A stretch of 64,000 nt of DNA from Gemmatimonas sp. (GCA_011390935.1 JAABRL010000004.1:62001-126000); one strand, 5' to 3'; shown: positions 1-12,695, counted from the stretch's first letter. A program made the numbers and translations. The notes: generated by a model from the letters alone, not told the origin.

Positions 1-2
1 TC

Positions 3-221
3 TCGCTCGACATGAACGCCTGGAACAGCTGCTTCGACAATCGCACCCATCTGGGTACGATCGAGGCCAATCGCAATACGGGCATCAAGCTCGGGGTGAA
101 CAGTACGCCGAGCATTCAGGTGGGTGGCCAGATCTTCCCCGGTGGGATCACGGCCGATCAGGTGAAGCAGATCGTGGACTCGCTCGCGGCCTCCGGGATC
201 ACGCCGACCGCCGCACCCTGA
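3..221 (+). CDS. DsbA-like thioredoxin-fold protein, C-terminal fragment (5' end outside window)
   Basis: Frame is open from the window edge: SLDMNAWNSCFDN...GIKLGVNSTPSIQVGGQIFPGG, with the cis-Pro-like 'VNSTPSIQVGG' DsbA_4/thioredoxin_4 signature. Confidence 0.7.
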   Translation, partial: SLDMNAWNSCFDNRTHLGTIEANRNTGIKLGVNSTPSIQVGGQIFPGGITADQVKQIVDSLAASGITPTAAP

Positions 222-228
222 CGTGCCC

Positions 229-618
229 TCAGGCCAGACGACGCCGAGCAGCAACGGCGTCGTCGAGCCTGAGTCGTGGGCGTGCCGGGCCGTCTGGCAC
301 CAGCTCCACCGTGGGCGCGCCGGACAGCGCCACCGCGCGCTCCGGCATCACGCCGTCGCCAAGCGCCACCAGCGTACGCGTGAGCACGACCGCCGCCGCG
401 GGATCAGGGAGCCCCATTTCTCGCACATAAATGTCGAGCGCGCGCTCGAACGGGACATCCGGCGCCAGCGCGTCGACGAAGAGCAGGGCATTGTCCACGT
501 GCACCCGCACGATCGCTTCATCGGCGCGCGCCTGCGCCAAACGCAACCGCTGCTCCACCTCGGTGGAGAGTTTGCGCGGAAACAACGATTCAGGCAGCAG
601 GCTGCGGAACATGCTCAT
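229..618 (-). CDS. hypothetical protein
   Basis: ORF 229..657 (-) lies just downstream of acs on the same strand; MSMFRSLLPESLFPRKL start chosen; no family recognised. Confidence 0.45.
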   Translation of the reverse strand: MSMFRSLLPESLFPRKLSTEVEQRLRLAQARADEAIVRVHVDNALLFVDALAPDVPFERALDIYVREMGLPDPAAAVVLTRTLVALGDGVMPERAVALSGAPTVELVPDGPARPRLRLDDAVAARRRLA

Positions 619-653
619 ATGTACCGCGTCAGACGTCCGGATGATCCCCGGCG

Positions 654-2618
<1,965 letters not shown>

Positions 2619-2820
2619 GATCCGGATGGTAGGGGACAACGGGAACGCTGATCGAAGCTGCAAAGGTGGCGGCGCGGTGGCAACCGGTGGGACAGGTGTC
2701 GCGGCTCGGGGTGCACGTCGCGGCGCCGCGCCGAGGTCGCTAACCTTGAGGGATGTCCACGCTCGCCCCGTCGGGTCGCTCTCGCGCCGTGCGGTCACCC
2801 CGGTGACGGGGGCTGTTGCC

Positions 2821-3537
2821 GTGTCCGGTGCCCTGGTGGCGTCGGGAGTGTCGCGTCGGTTCGGCGCTCGCACCGTGGTGCGCGAGGTATCGCTCGCGCT
2901 CGAGGCCGGCGACTGCCTCGCGCTGTTCGGTCCCAACGGGGCCGGCAAGACCACGCTGCTCCGACTGCTCGGTGGGTTGCTGTCGCCGCATAGCGGCACG
3001 GTGGCGTTGCACGGGCATACGCTGCCCGGCGAGGCCGACACCCGGCGGCTGCTGGGCGTGATCTCGCACAAGAGCATGCTGTACGACGCGCTCACCGTGC
3101 GCGAGAACGTCACCTTCGCGGCCGAATGTCAGGGCGTGCGCGATGTGCGTGCCGCGGTTGACGCGGTGCTCGATCGGCTGCTGGTACGCGACCGGGAACA
3201 CCAGCCGGTGCGGGCGCTCAGTCGCGGCTTGCAGCAGCGCGTGTCGATCGCGCGGGCGCTGGTGCATGGGCCGCGTCTGGTGCTGCTCGATGAACCGTAC
3301 ACAGGGCTCGACGAGGTCGGTGCGCGTGCCCTTACGGAGGCGCTACGCGCGCTCAAGGCGAGCGGGGCGACGGTCGTACTCATCACGCACAACCTCGCCG
3401 AGGGGCTCGAGCTGGCCACCCACACCGCGATCATGCGTGAGGGGCAGTTCGTGCACGAGTCTGAGCGTCCGGCGCACGGCTTCGATGTCGCGATGTACGC
3501 GGCCATGTATCGTGAGCTTGTGGCGGGGGGCGAATGA
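2821..3537 (+). CDS. ccmA: heme exporter ATP-binding protein CcmA
   Basis: ABC ATPase with Walker [25 protein letters not shown] and [10 protein letters not shown]; followed by ccmB and ccmC; GTG start estimated. Confidence 0.85.
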   Translation: MSGALVASGVSRRFGARTVVREVSLALEAGDCLALFGPNGAGKTTLLRLLGGLLSPHSGTVALHGHTLPGEADTRRLLGVISHKSMLYDALTVRENVTFAAECQGVRDVRAAVDAVLDRLLVRDREHQPVRALSRGLQQRVSIARALVHGPRLVLLDEPYTGLDEVGARALTEALRALKASGATVVLITHNLAEGLELATHTAIMREGQFVHESERPAHGFDVAMYAAMYRELVAGGE

Positions 3538-4301
3538 CGGGGCCTGCCATCGAAACCGGTGCGCCGGTGCGCGCTCGTGCGACCGCCGAGGCGCTTCCTT
3601 CGGTCACGGTGCCGTCGCGCGCGCCGTCGTTTCTCGGCGACACCTGGCGCATCGCCCGCAAGGACCTGCTCATCGAGTTCCGCACGCGCAGCGGCTTTCT
3701 GAGTACGGCCGTATTTGCGCTGATCGCGCTGGCGATCTTCCGCTTTTCGTGGGACCCCACGGCCGTCAACACGCTCGACCTCGCGCCCGGGGTGCTGTGG
3801 GTGATCTTCACCTTTGCCGGGCTGCTCGGGCTCAATCGTTCGTTCGGGGTGGAACACGCCGACCGGGCGCTCGACGCGCTGCTGGCCTCGCCGGTGTCGC
3901 GCGAGGCGATCTTTGCGGGCAAGGCGCTCGGCAATCTGGTGTTTCTGCTGGGGGTGCAGGCGCTGGCGATCCCCACGCTGGGGCTCTTCTTCGGCTTGCC
4001 GCTGGGGCCGGAGTGGCTCATGGTGGCTGCGGTGGCGGTGCTGGCGGCGGTGGGGTTCGTGGCCGTGGGAACGCTCTTCGCGGCCGTGGCGTCGAATACT
4101 CGGCTGGCCGAGATGCTGCTGCCGATGCTCTCGCTGCCATTCTTCATGCCGGTGGTGATTCCGGCGGCGCAGGCGACGGCCCGGTTGCTGGGCGATCAGC
4201 CGCTGTCCGAAGCGGTCCCTGCGTTGAAGATCCTGGCGCTGTTCGACATTGTGTTCGTGGTGGCGTGCACGCTCGCCTTCCCGTTTACGCTCGAGGAATA
4301 A
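3534..4301 (+). CDS. ccmB: heme exporter permease CcmB
   Basis: RKDLLIEFRTRSGFLSTAVFALIAL and LDALLASPVSREAIFAGKALGN; 4-bp overlap with ccmA. Confidence 0.85.
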   Translation: MTGPAIETGAPVRARATAEALPSVTVPSRAPSFLGDTWRIARKDLLIEFRTRSGFLSTAVFALIALAIFRFSWDPTAVNTLDLAPGVLWVIFTFAGLLGLNRSFGVEHADRALDALLASPVSREAIFAGKALGNLVFLLGVQALAIPTLGLFFGLPLGPEWLMVAAVAVLAAVGFVAVGTLFAAVASNTRLAEMLLPMLSLPFFMPVVIPAAQATARLLGDQPLSEAVPALKILALFDIVFVVACTLAFPFTLEE

Positions 4302-4304
4302 GTC

Positions 4305-5018
4305 ATGACGTCGGTTTCTGCGATCGAGTCGCGCCCTGCGACGCGTCCGCTCCCCATGGTGGACTGGCTGCTGGTGCTGTCGCTCTTCGCGGTGGGCGGC
4401 GCGCTCACGCGGGCGCTCCTGTACACGCCGGCGGATGCGGCGCTCGGCGCGGTGCAGCGCATCTTCTACATTCATGTGCCGTCGGCCATTCTCGGCATGT
4501 ACGTGGCCTGCACGATCATGGCCATTGGTGGAGGATTGTATCTGTGGCTCAAGGACGATCGCCTCGACCGGATTGCCGAATCGGCCGCCGAGGTGGGGTT
4601 CGTCTTTCTCACCGTGGTGCTGGTGACCGGCGCGATCTGGGGCAAGTCGTCGTGGGGCACGGCGTGGGCGTGGGAGCCGCGGCTGATGTCGGCGCTGTTT
4701 TTGTGGTTCGTGGTGCTGTCGTACCTCGTGCTGCGTGATGCGCTCGAGAATCCCGAAGCACGGGCGCGGCTGTCGGCCGTCCTGGGCGTGCTGGCGCTGC
4801 TGCTGGTGCCGTTCATTCACATGACGGTGTACCTGTTCCGCGGACTGCATCCGGAACCGATCGTGCTGCAGCCGTCCAAGCCGGCGATGTCGTCCGAAAT
4901 GCTCGGCACGTTCGGGTACGCCGTGCTGGCGTTCACGCTGCTGTTCTTCGCCCTGGTTCGCGTGCGGTATCAGTGGGCCACCGCCCGCGACGCCCGTCTC
5001 GCCCTGGAGCAGGCGTGA
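4305..5018 (+). CDS. ccmC: heme exporter / cytochrome c biogenesis protein CcmC
   Basis: Tryptophan-rich WGKSSWGTAWAWEPRLMSALFLW motif, IHVPSAILGMYVACTIMA, six-TM character. Confidence 0.85.
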   Translation: MTSVSAIESRPATRPLPMVDWLLVLSLFAVGGALTRALLYTPADAALGAVQRIFYIHVPSAILGMYVACTIMAIGGGLYLWLKDDRLDRIAESAAEVGFVFLTVVLVTGAIWGKSSWGTAWAWEPRLMSALFLWFVVLSYLVLRDALENPEARARLSAVLGVLALLLVPFIHMTVYLFRGLHPEPIVLQPSKPAMSSEMLGTFGYAVLAFTLLFFALVRVRYQWATARDARLALEQA

Positions 5019-5257
5019 TCCTTCGCGTCGTGCAGGAAGCCACCGAGCTCACCCCTCCGTCGGCGATCATTACCAACGTGCAGGACAGCGCCCCCGCCAT
5101 CCCGGCTCCACAGGGCGCCACGAACATGCCGGCGCGGACTGGCCCACCCGACACGTCGTACTACATGAAGCTCGGGTACGTGGCCGCGATCGTGATCTTC
5201 GCGGCGTACATCGGGCTGCTGCTCAAGCGGGTGGCGGGCACGCGCCGCTCGCGGTGA
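5015..5257 (+). CDS. CcmD-like small membrane protein
   Basis: GTGA overlap with the ccmC stop; single TM (YYMKLGYVAAIVIFAAYIGLLLKRV) in the ccmD position. Confidence 0.6.
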   Translation: MILRVVQEATELTPPSAIITNVQDSAPAIPAPQGATNMPARTGPPDTSYYMKLGYVAAIVIFAAYIGLLLKRVAGTRRSR

Positions 5258-5314
5258 TGCGCAAGGCGTGAGCACCATGCCTCTCACACACGCGCGCCCG
5301 GTCGCCGGCCGCTG

Positions 5315-6076
5315 ATGTCCGGCCCTCTCCGTGTGGCCGTCACCCGCGCCGCCGGTCGCGTGGATACGCTCGCCACGCGCCTCACCGCCGCCGGCGTACA
5401 GGTGTACGAGGTGCCGCTCACGCGCATCGTGCGCCTCGATCCCGCGCCGCTGCACGACGCGCTGCGAGCGCTCGGTGACACGCGCTGGATGCTGCTCACG
5501 AGCGTGAACGCGGTGGAGGTGCTGGCCGATGCCGTTGCCGCCACAGGCACGGCTGATGCGGTGCAGGACTGCTGGTTCGCGGTGGTGGGCGAGGTGACCG
5601 CCCGCGCCGCCGAGGCACACGGCTGGCGTGCAGACGTGGTGCCGTCGCAGTACAAGGCCGAGGAGCTGCTCGATGCGCTCGCGACGCGCAGCGATGTGCG
5701 TGGCACGGGCGTGCTGTACCCCTGTGCGGCCGGTGCCCGCGATGTGCTACCCGATGGGCTGCGCACGCTCGGCGCGCGCGTGCACGTCATTCACACCTAC
5801 GAGAGCGTGCCCGACCCCGACGGACAACGCCTCCTGGCGCGTCTTCTGGCGGCCGGCGACCTCGATCTGGTGACGGTCGCCGCCCCCAGCGCAGTCGACG
5901 CGCTGGCCGAGGCGCTGCCCCCCGAACGGGCGGCGCAGGTAGCGCTGGCGAGTATTGGGCCCGTCACCAGCAAGGCCGCACGGCAGGCCGGATTCCGCGT
6001 GGTGCTCGAGGCCAGCCCGTTCACGGTGGAAGGGTTGGCGCGTTCTATCGTCGACTGGCGCGGAGCCGGTCGCTAG
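5315..6076 (+). CDS. hemD: uroporphyrinogen-III synthase
   Basis: LLTSVNAVEVLADAV, AVVGEVTARAAEAHGW, SIGPVTSKAARQAGF; next to hemC. Confidence 0.85.
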   Translation: MSGPLRVAVTRAAGRVDTLATRLTAAGVQVYEVPLTRIVRLDPAPLHDALRALGDTRWMLLTSVNAVEVLADAVAATGTADAVQDCWFAVVGEVTARAAEAHGWRADVVPSQYKAEELLDALATRSDVRGTGVLYPCAAGARDVLPDGLRTLGARVHVIHTYESVPDPDGQRLLARLLAAGDLDLVTVAAPSAVDALAEALPPERAAQVALASIGPVTSKAARQAGFRVVLEASPFTVEGLARSIVDWRGAGR

Positions 6077-6127
6077 TTTGCGGCGTGACGCTGTGTGTCA
6101 CGCCGACTGGACACCTTCCCCGACCGC

Positions 6128-7072
6128 ATGTCAGACGTCGTACGCATCGGAACCCGATCCTCCGCGCTGGCCATGGCGCAGGCGCACCAGGTCGCGGCCT
6201 TGCTCGCGGAGCTGGGCGCCACTTCGGCGCTCACCGAATACACCACCATCGGTGATCGCATTCTCGACAAGCCACTGTCGGCGATTGGCGAAAAGGGGCT
6301 GTTCACCGCCGAGCTCGAAGCCGATCTTCGTGCGTTTCGCACCGATTGTGCCGTGCATTCGCTCAAGGATCTGCCCACCGCCGATCCGGACGGGCTCACC
6401 GTGGTGGCGCTGCTTGAGCGCGAAGACCCGCGGGACGCCTTCGTGGTGACGGCCGGCAGCCCGGTGACGTCGCTGGCCGACCTGCCTGAGGGCGCGCGGG
6501 TAGGCACGTCGAGTTTGCGCCGCCGCGCGCAGCTGCTCGCGCTCCGCCCCGATCTCGATATTCAGGAGCTGCGCGGCAACGTGGGCACGCGGCTGCGCAA
6601 GATCGACGAAGGGCAGGTGGACGCGGCGCTGCTCGCGGCGGCCGGACTCAAGCGACTCGGGCTCGGCGATCGCATCGTCTCGCTGCTCGACCCGCCGCAG
6701 TGGTTGTCGGCACCGGGGCAGGGGGCGATTGCGGTGCAGGCGCGCGCCGATGACGAACCCATGCGTGCACTGCTGGCGCAGCTCGATCATGCGCCCACGC
6801 GTCGCGCGATCACGGCCGAACGGGCACTGCTCGCCGCGCTCGAAGGCGGCTGTCAGGTACCGATCGGTGCGGCGGTGGTGACGGAGGGTGACGAACTCGT
6901 CCTGCATGCGTGCATCGCCGATCTTTCGGGGCGCACGGTGCTGCGCGGCTCGCGCGTGGTGCACCCCGATGCGCCTGACGCCGCAGGTATTGCGCTCGCC
7001 GAGGAGCTGCTCGCGGCCGGCGCCACGGAGATTCTCGACCAGCTGCGCGCCACGGGCGGAGGCCACGGATGA
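6128..7072 (+). CDS. hemC: hydroxymethylbilane synthase
   Basis: [56 protein letters not shown]. Confidence 0.95.
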   Translation: MSDVVRIGTRSSALAMAQAHQVAALLAELGATSALTEYTTIGDRILDKPLSAIGEKGLFTAELEADLRAFRTDCAVHSLKDLPTADPDGLTVVALLEREDPRDAFVVTAGSPVTSLADLPEGARVGTSSLRRRAQLLALRPDLDIQELRGNVGTRLRKIDEGQVDAALLAAAGLKRLGLGDRIVSLLDPPQWLSAPGQGAIAVQARADDEPMRALLAQLDHAPTRRAITAERALLAALEGGCQVPIGAAVVTEGDELVLHACIADLSGRTVLRGSRVVHPDAPDAAGIALAEELLAAGATEILDQLRATGGGHG

Positions 7073-8082
7073 GCGACGTGTCCAACACGCCGGCACCACT
7101 CGGCGCCTTTCCTCGCGTACGGCCGCGTCGGCTGCGCAGCTCCGATGCGATGCGTCGTCTGGTGCGCGAGACGCGTCTCGATGCGTCACAGTTCATTCTG
7201 CCGCTGTTCGTGCGGCACGGCTCGGGGATTCGCACGCCCATCGGCTCGATGCCCGGCACGTTTCAAACGAGCGTGGACGAGTGCGTGCTCGACGCCGAAC
7301 GCGCGCTCGAAGCGGGCATTGGCGGCGTGCTGCTGTTCGGCCTTCCCGACACGAAAGACGCGAGCGGTTCGAGCGGGTGGCATGACCACGGCCCCGTGCA
7401 GGACGCGGTGCGCGCGATCAAGGCGGTGTGTCCCACGCTGCTGGTGATCACCGATGTGTGCATGTGCGAGTACACCGATCACGGCCACTGCGGACTGCTC
7501 ACGCCATCGGGCGACGTGGACAACGACGCCACGCTCGAGCTGCTGTGCCGCGAGGCGGTCTCGCACGCCGCGGCGGGTGCTGACATCATTGCGCCCAGCG
7601 ACATGATGGACGGGCGCGTGGGAGCGATTCGCGATGCACTCGACGCAGCCGGCTACAGCGGCGTGCCGATCATGAGCTACGCCGCCAAATATGCATCGGC
7701 CTTTTACGGGCCGTTTCGCGAAGCGGCCGAGAGTACGCCGAGCTTTGGTGATCGGCGCAGCTATCAGATGGATCCGGCGAACGGGTCCGAAGCGTTGAGG
7801 GAGGTGCGGCTCGACCTCGCCGAGGGTGCGGACATTCTCATGGTGAAGCCGGCCGGTGCGTATCTCGACATCATCCAGGCGGTGAAGCGCGAGACCGGGG
7901 TGCCGCTGTGCGCGTACCAGGTGAGCGGGGAGTTCGCCATGATCAAGGCGGCGGCCGAGCGCGGCTGGATTGATGGTGAGCGCGTGATGATGGAATCGTT
8001 GCTGGCAATCGTGCGTGCCGGCGCCGACATGGTGATCACCTACTTCGCACTCGACGCAGCGGCCGTGCTTCAGCGGCGCTGA
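7069..8082 (+). CDS. hemB: delta-aminolevulinic acid dehydratase
   Basis: [59 protein letters not shown]. Confidence 0.95.
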   Translation: MSDVSNTPAPLGAFPRVRPRRLRSSDAMRRLVRETRLDASQFILPLFVRHGSGIRTPIGSMPGTFQTSVDECVLDAERALEAGIGGVLLFGLPDTKDASGSSGWHDHGPVQDAVRAIKAVCPTLLVITDVCMCEYTDHGHCGLLTPSGDVDNDATLELLCREAVSHAAAGADIIAPSDMMDGRVGAIRDALDAAGYSGVPIMSYAAKYASAFYGPFREAAESTPSFGDRRSYQMDPANGSEALREVRLDLAEGADILMVKPAGAYLDIIQAVKRETGVPLCAYQVSGEFAMIKAAAERGWIDGERVMMESLLAIVRAGADMVITYFALDAAAVLQRR

Positions 8083-8137
8083 CGCGAGTGGCGTTGCCGC
8101 GATTCGCGCGGCGTCGTTTCTCTGTCCCTGCATTCGC

Positions 8138-8671
8138 ATGTCCAATCTCTGGCACGACATTCCCGCGGGTCCGCATCCGCCGGAGTCCGTCACGGCGGTG
8201 ATCGAGATTCCGTCGGGCAGCCGCAACAAGTACGAACTCGACAAGGTCACGGGGCTGCTCAAGCTCGACCGCGTGCTGTACTCGGCCGTGCAGTATCCGG
8301 GCGACTACGGGTTCATTCCGGGCACGCTCGCGGAAGACGGCGACCCGCTCGACGTGCTCGTGCTCATCAATGAGCCCACGTTTCCGGGGTGCCTGATCAC
8401 GGTACGCCCGGTGGGCGTGCTGCACATGAAGGATCGTGGTGATCCGGACGAGAAGATTCTCGCGGTGCCGAGCGAAGATCCGTACCATCAGGAGTACTTC
8501 GACATCGCCGATCTTCCGCAGCACTACCTCAAGGAAGTCGAGCACTTCTTCAGCGTCTACAAGGACCTCGAAGGCAAGCGTGTGGAAATGCTGGGCTGGG
8601 ACAAGAGCGTGGCAGCGATGAGCACGATCACCGACTGCATCGCGCGATACGAAGCCAAGTACCCGCGCTGA
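8138..8671 (+). CDS. ppa: inorganic pyrophosphatase
   Basis: IEIPSGSRNKYELDK, YPGDYGFIPGTLAEDGDPLDVLV. Confidence 0.95.
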   Translation: MSNLWHDIPAGPHPPESVTAVIEIPSGSRNKYELDKVTGLLKLDRVLYSAVQYPGDYGFIPGTLAEDGDPLDVLVLINEPTFPGCLITVRPVGVLHMKDRGDPDEKILAVPSEDPYHQEYFDIADLPQHYLKEVEHFFSVYKDLEGKRVEMLGWDKSVAAMSTITDCIARYEAKYPR

Positions 8672-8680
8672 TCGGGGCTC

Positions 8681-10051
8681 GTGCCCAACCTCGCGTTCTG
8701 GCGTCGCTACTCCCCGCCGCAACTCACGGCGGGGACGTTTCTTTTGGCCATCCTCGTCGGCACGGTCGGCCTGCATGCGGTGCCGGCGTTCTACGTGAAC
8801 GGGGTGCCGCTGGGCTGGGTGGACGCGATGTTCACCGCGACCAGCGCGATCTGCGTAACCGGGTTGATCGTGGTGGACACGGCAACGTACTTCACCCCGC
8901 TGGGGCAGGGCTTTCTACTGCTGCTGATCCAGCTGGGTGGATTGGGCATGATCACCATCACGTCGCTGGTGATTCTCGGGCTGGGTGGTCGTCTGTCGGT
9001 GCGCACGGAAGCGGTGACCAAGAGCATGGCCTCGTCGCTGCAGGGCGTCGATCCGCTGCAACTCACGCGCGACGTGGTCGTGTTCACACTGGCCATGGAG
9101 GCGATCGGCGCGCTGCTGCTGTTCGGCGCGTTCCGGCCGCACCATGAGGCGGGTGAAGCGCTGTGGCATGCGGTGTTTCACTCGGTGAGCGCGTTCTGCA
9201 ACGCCGGTTTTTCCACCTTCACCGACTCGCTCATCCCCTGGGCAACGAACGGGCCGGTGCTCGTGATCGTGATGCTCCTGGTGGTGGTGGGTGGCCTGGG
9301 GTTTCTCACGCTGGAGGAGCTGGCGGTCCGAGTTCGGGCGCGCCACGATCGCGGGCGACGTCGCCTCTCGTTGCACTCGCGCCTGGTGTTCGCCACTACG
9401 GCACTCGCGCTGCTGACCGGCTGGGTGCTGTTCAGCATCTTCGAATGGCGTGGCACGTTGCAGGAGATGACACCGGCCGCACGCGTGCTGAATGGATTGT
9501 TCATGAGTGTCACGGCGCGCACGGCCGGCTTCAATGCCATCGTGTACGGCGAGGCCAGCGACGCCACGAATTTTCTCACGATTCTGCTCATGACGGTGGG
9601 CGGCGCACCCGGTTCCACCGCGGGTGGACTCAAGATCACCACCATCGCCGTGATCGGTTTGTTGGCGTGGTCACGCGTGCGCGGTGAAGTCAGCGTGTCG
9701 GTATGGGCGCGCACCATTCCTGACGAAACGGTGCAGCGGGCGATCGGCATCGGAGTGTTCGCCTTTACCGTGGTTGGGCTCGCCATTTTTCTGTTTACGG
9801 CCTTCGAAGAGCAGGTTGCCCCCGGCGTGGGTTTCCTGCGGCTGGTGTTCGAGGCCGTGAGCGCGTTCAATACGGTGGGATTGTCACTGGGGGCCACCGG
9901 TGACTTGAGTACCGCGTCGCGCATTCTGGCCACGATTCTGATGTTCATTGGCCGCATCGGCCCGCTCTCGTTCGCGGCCGCCTTGGCGCTGCGCGCACGC
10001 GAGACGAGCAATCGCTATTCGTATGCGCGTGAAGATGTCACCATTGGTTGA
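8681..10051 (+). CDS. TrkH/KtrB-family potassium uptake membrane subunit
   Basis: TSAICVTGLIVVDTATYFTPLGQ, SAFCNAGFS, RTAGFN, GGAPGSTAGGLKITT; GTG start. Confidence 0.9.
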   Translation: MPNLAFWRRYSPPQLTAGTFLLAILVGTVGLHAVPAFYVNGVPLGWVDAMFTATSAICVTGLIVVDTATYFTPLGQGFLLLLIQLGGLGMITITSLVILGLGGRLSVRTEAVTKSMASSLQGVDPLQLTRDVVVFTLAMEAIGALLLFGAFRPHHEAGEALWHAVFHSVSAFCNAGFSTFTDSLIPWATNGPVLVIVMLLVVVGGLGFLTLEELAVRVRARHDRGRRRLSLHSRLVFATTALALLTGWVLFSIFEWRGTLQEMTPAARVLNGLFMSVTARTAGFNAIVYGEASDATNFLTILLMTVGGAPGSTAGGLKITTIAVIGLLAWSRVRGEVSVSVWARTIPDETVQRAIGIGVFAFTVVGLAIFLFTAFEEQVAPGVGFLRLVFEAVSAFNTVGLSLGATGDLSTASRILATILMFIGRIGPLSFAAALALRARETSNRYSYAREDVTIG

Positions 10052-10072
10052 TCCTCGTTCAGGGACAGCAAC

Positions 10073-10729
10073 ATGAAGCGCATCGTCGTCATCGGACTCG
10101 GCAACTTCGGCATGTCGGTGGCCGAAAGCCTCGCGAAGAAGGGAGTGGACGTGATCGCGGTGGACCGCCGCCAGGATCTGGTGGACCACATCGCCGAGTG
10201 GGCGGCGCGCTCCGTGGTGTGCGACGGTACCAACGCCTCGGTGCTCAAGGATGTCGGCGCCAAAGGGGCCGATGTCGGCATCGTCTCCACGGGAGACGAC
10301 ATCACGGCGTCGATCCTGGCCGTGCTGGCGCTCAAGGACGTTGGTGTGCGCGAGATTCACGTGAAGGTGATCTCGGATCAGCATGCGCGCGTGGTGGACA
10401 AGCTTGGCGTCGCGAGCACGGTGTTTCCCGAGCGCGATTCGGGGCGACGCCTGGCTGAGGCGGTCGTCAGCCAGGAAATCCTGAGCTTCTTCCCGCTGAG
10501 TGACGACTTCGCCATGCAGGAGATGGCGATTCCCGACAGCTGGCTCGGGCAGTCGCTCAAGGACCTCGACATTCGGCGCCGCTTCAATATCGGCGTCGTC
10601 GCGGTCAAGGACATGCTCACCAACTCCATCGCGGGCATCCCCGACCCCGAAGCGCCGCTGAAGGACTCGGACACGCTGTTCGTGTCGGGGGCGCCAACCG
10701 ATCTCGCGCGCGTGGCAACGATCAAGTAG
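10073..10729 (+). CDS. TrkA/KtrA-family potassium uptake NAD-binding regulator
   Basis: RCK_N: MKRIVVIGLGNFGMSVAESLAKKGVDVIAVD; TrkA_C-like C-terminus; follows TrkH/KtrB. Confidence 0.9.
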   Translation: MKRIVVIGLGNFGMSVAESLAKKGVDVIAVDRRQDLVDHIAEWAARSVVCDGTNASVLKDVGAKGADVGIVSTGDDITASILAVLALKDVGVREIHVKVISDQHARVVDKLGVASTVFPERDSGRRLAEAVVSQEILSFFPLSDDFAMQEMAIPDSWLGQSLKDLDIRRRFNIGVVAVKDMLTNSIAGIPDPEAPLKDSDTLFVSGAPTDLARVATIK

Positions 10730-10741
10730 CCACCCACGCAC

Positions 10742-10770
10742 GCGTCGTGGCCTGTGACGCGCCACGACGC
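10742..10770. terminator. candidate bidirectional hairpin terminator between converging ktrA-like and fabF-like genes
   Basis: GCGTCGTGGC...GCCACGACGC perfect 10-bp inverted repeat with a short loop; no long T-tract. Confidence 0.45.
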
Positions 10771-10788
10771 CGAACGATCACTCGGGTG

Positions 10789-12081
10789 CTACGCCCGCCG
10801 CATCACCAGACTGGCGTTGATGCCGCCAAAGCCGAACGAGTTGCTGAGCACCACCTCGGGCTGGCCGTCGCGGCCGTGCTGCGGCACGTAGTCGAGATCG
10901 CACGCCGAGTCGGGACGCTCGAGGTTGAGCGTGGGGGGAATCCACCCGTGATGAATGGTAAGCGCGCTGATCGCCGCTTCGATGGCGCCTGACGCACCGA
11001 GGGCGTGGCCGTAGTAGCCTTTGGTACTCGACACCGGCATGCGGTACGCGTGATCGCCGAACACGCGCTTGATGGCGAGCGTCTCGGTGGGATCGTTGAG
11101 GGGCGTCGCGCTGCCGTGCGCATTCACATACTGCACGTCGGTGGGCGCGGCGTCGGCATCGGCGAGCGCGAGTGACATGCAGCGCGCGGCCTGTGCACCA
11201 TCGGGACGCGGTGCGGTCATGTGATGCGCATCGTTGGTGGTGCCATACCCTGCAAGCTCGGAGTAGATGCGTGCGCCACGCGCGACCGCATGCTCCCACG
11301 ATTCGAGCACCAGCACCGCGGCCCCTTCACCCATCACGAAGCCGTCGCGATCGGCATCGAAGGGTCGAGAGGCGCGTTCCGGCTCGTCGTTGCGCGTACT
11401 CATGGCGCGAATGAGCGCGAACGCACCGAAGCAGAGCGTGGCCAGGGGGGCTTCGGCGCCGCCGGCAAGCATCACGTCCACCTCGCCGTCGCGCACGCGC
11501 CGGAACGCCTCGCCAATCGCGATCGTCCCCGACGCGCAACTCATGGCATTCGTGGAGTTGGGTCCCGTGATGCCGAACTCGATCGCGATGTTGCAGCTGG
11601 ACGCGCCGCCGAAGACGGCGAGCGCCAACGTGGCATCGACCTCGCGCAGTCCACCGTGCTGAAAGCGCGCGGCCTGCTCTTCGGCGTATGCCACGCCGCC
11701 AAGTGCGGTGCCCATCATCGTGCCCGCGCGATTGCGATCGATGGTGTCGAGATCGAGATCGGCGTCGCGCAATGCCAGCATGGACGACACGACGCTCAAC
11801 GCCCCGAACCGGTCGAGGCGCCGCACGCGCCGTTCGTCGAGGTAGGTGAGCGGGTCGAAGTCGGGCACCGCGGCATTGCAGCGACTGCGAAAGATCGACG
11901 AATCGAAGCGCGAAATGGCAGTCACGGCGCTTCGCTCAGCGCGCAGTCCGTTCCACATCGCCTCGGCGCCGGTGCCGATCGGCGTGACGCAGCCGATACC
12001 GGTGATTGCGACGCGTCGTGGAGACGGGCGGTGGTGCATGACACCGTTGCCCATGCGCGTATCCGGCGTGGGAGCGGTCAT
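10789..12081 (-). CDS. beta-ketoacyl-ACP synthase (FabF-like KS)
   Basis: Catalytic Cys (NAMSCASGTIAIGEAFR), His (YVNAHGSATPLNDPTE) and His (SSTKGYYGHALGASGAIE) motifs all present. Confidence 0.9.
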   Translation of the reverse strand: MTAPTPDTRMGNGVMHHRPSPRRVAITGIGCVTPIGTGAEAMWNGLRAERSAVTAISRFDSSIFRSRCNAAVPDFDPLTYLDERRVRRLDRFGALSVVSSMLALRDADLDLDTIDRNRAGTMMGTALGGVAYAEEQAARFQHGGLREVDATLALAVFGGASSCNIAIEFGITGPNSTNAMSCASGTIAIGEAFRRVRDGEVDVMLAGGAEAPLATLCFGAFALIRAMSTRNDEPERASRPFDADRDGFVMGEGAAVLVLESWEHAVARGARIYSELAGYGTTNDAHHMTAPRPDGAQAARCMSLALADADAAPTDVQYVNAHGSATPLNDPTETLAIKRVFGDHAYRMPVSSTKGYYGHALGASGAIEAAISALTIHHGWIPPTLNLERPDSACDLDYVPQHGRDGQPEVVLSNSFGFGGINASLVMRRA

Positions 12082-12692
12082 GCACCCGTCCCGGTCGTGC
12101 GCGACGGCGTGTGCACACGCGTCATGTCGGCGGCGGCCGCACCGCGTGCTGCCGGCAGATTGCCATCACCACGCTCGGCGACGCGCGCGAGTCCGGCCAG
12201 CGTGCGCGACGCGATGCCGTGCACGAACACCGGACCGATCACCGCCGTGGCGGCGAACGGCCCGATGAGCGGCCACCGCGGACCGTCCCACGTGTGCACG
12301 ATGCGCACCCGCGTGCCACCCTCCACCTCCGTGAACTCCCACGCCACGTCCATGCGTGTCGTGACGCCGCCCACGTGGCGAAAGCGGATGAGCGGCGTGT
12401 CGTGATCGACCGACATTTCCGACAGCCACCACGTGGGCCAGCCGACAGGACCGAACGGCCGATTGGCCGACATCTCCACGAGCCCCCCGCCATCACTCGC
12501 GCGCGCGCGAAACCGCACGAAGCGATAGTGCGGCAGATACACCGGCCAGTGCTCCACGAGTGCCGCGATTTCGAAGATGCGCGCCATGGGGGCGCGCACG
12601 ATCTGTTCATCGATCGTGACCAATCGACGCGCCATGGGCAGTGGCCCAAGCACGTAGGGAGCGCGCGTTGCGGGGGCAGGGGAGTCAGCCAT
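12078..12692 (-). CDS. SRPBCC-family (polyketide cyclase/aromatase-like) protein
   Basis: IVRAPMARIFEIAALVEHWPVYLPHYRFVRF ... VAWEFTEVEGGTRVRIVHTW; stop overlaps the KS start. Confidence 0.7.
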   Translation of the reverse strand: MADSPAPATRAPYVLGPLPMARRLVTIDEQIVRAPMARIFEIAALVEHWPVYLPHYRFVRFRARASDGGGLVEMSANRPFGPVGWPTWWLSEMSVDHDTPLIRFRHVGGVTTRMDVAWEFTEVEGGTRVRIVHTWDGPRWPLIGPFAATAVIGPVFVHGIASRTLAGLARVAERGDGNLPAARGAAAADMTRVHTPSRTTGTGA

Positions 12693-12695
12693 GAT

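Noticed and set aside
3129-4850. 573-aa minus-strand ORF
   Set aside because: Antisense of ccmABC; Arg/His/Gln-rich translation without recognisable domains
6131-8262. Minus-strand ORFs of 352 and 358 aa
   Set aside because: Antisense of hemC/hemB, which have clear family motifs
11221-12405. 394-aa plus-strand ORF
   Set aside because: Antisense of the KS and SRPBCC genes
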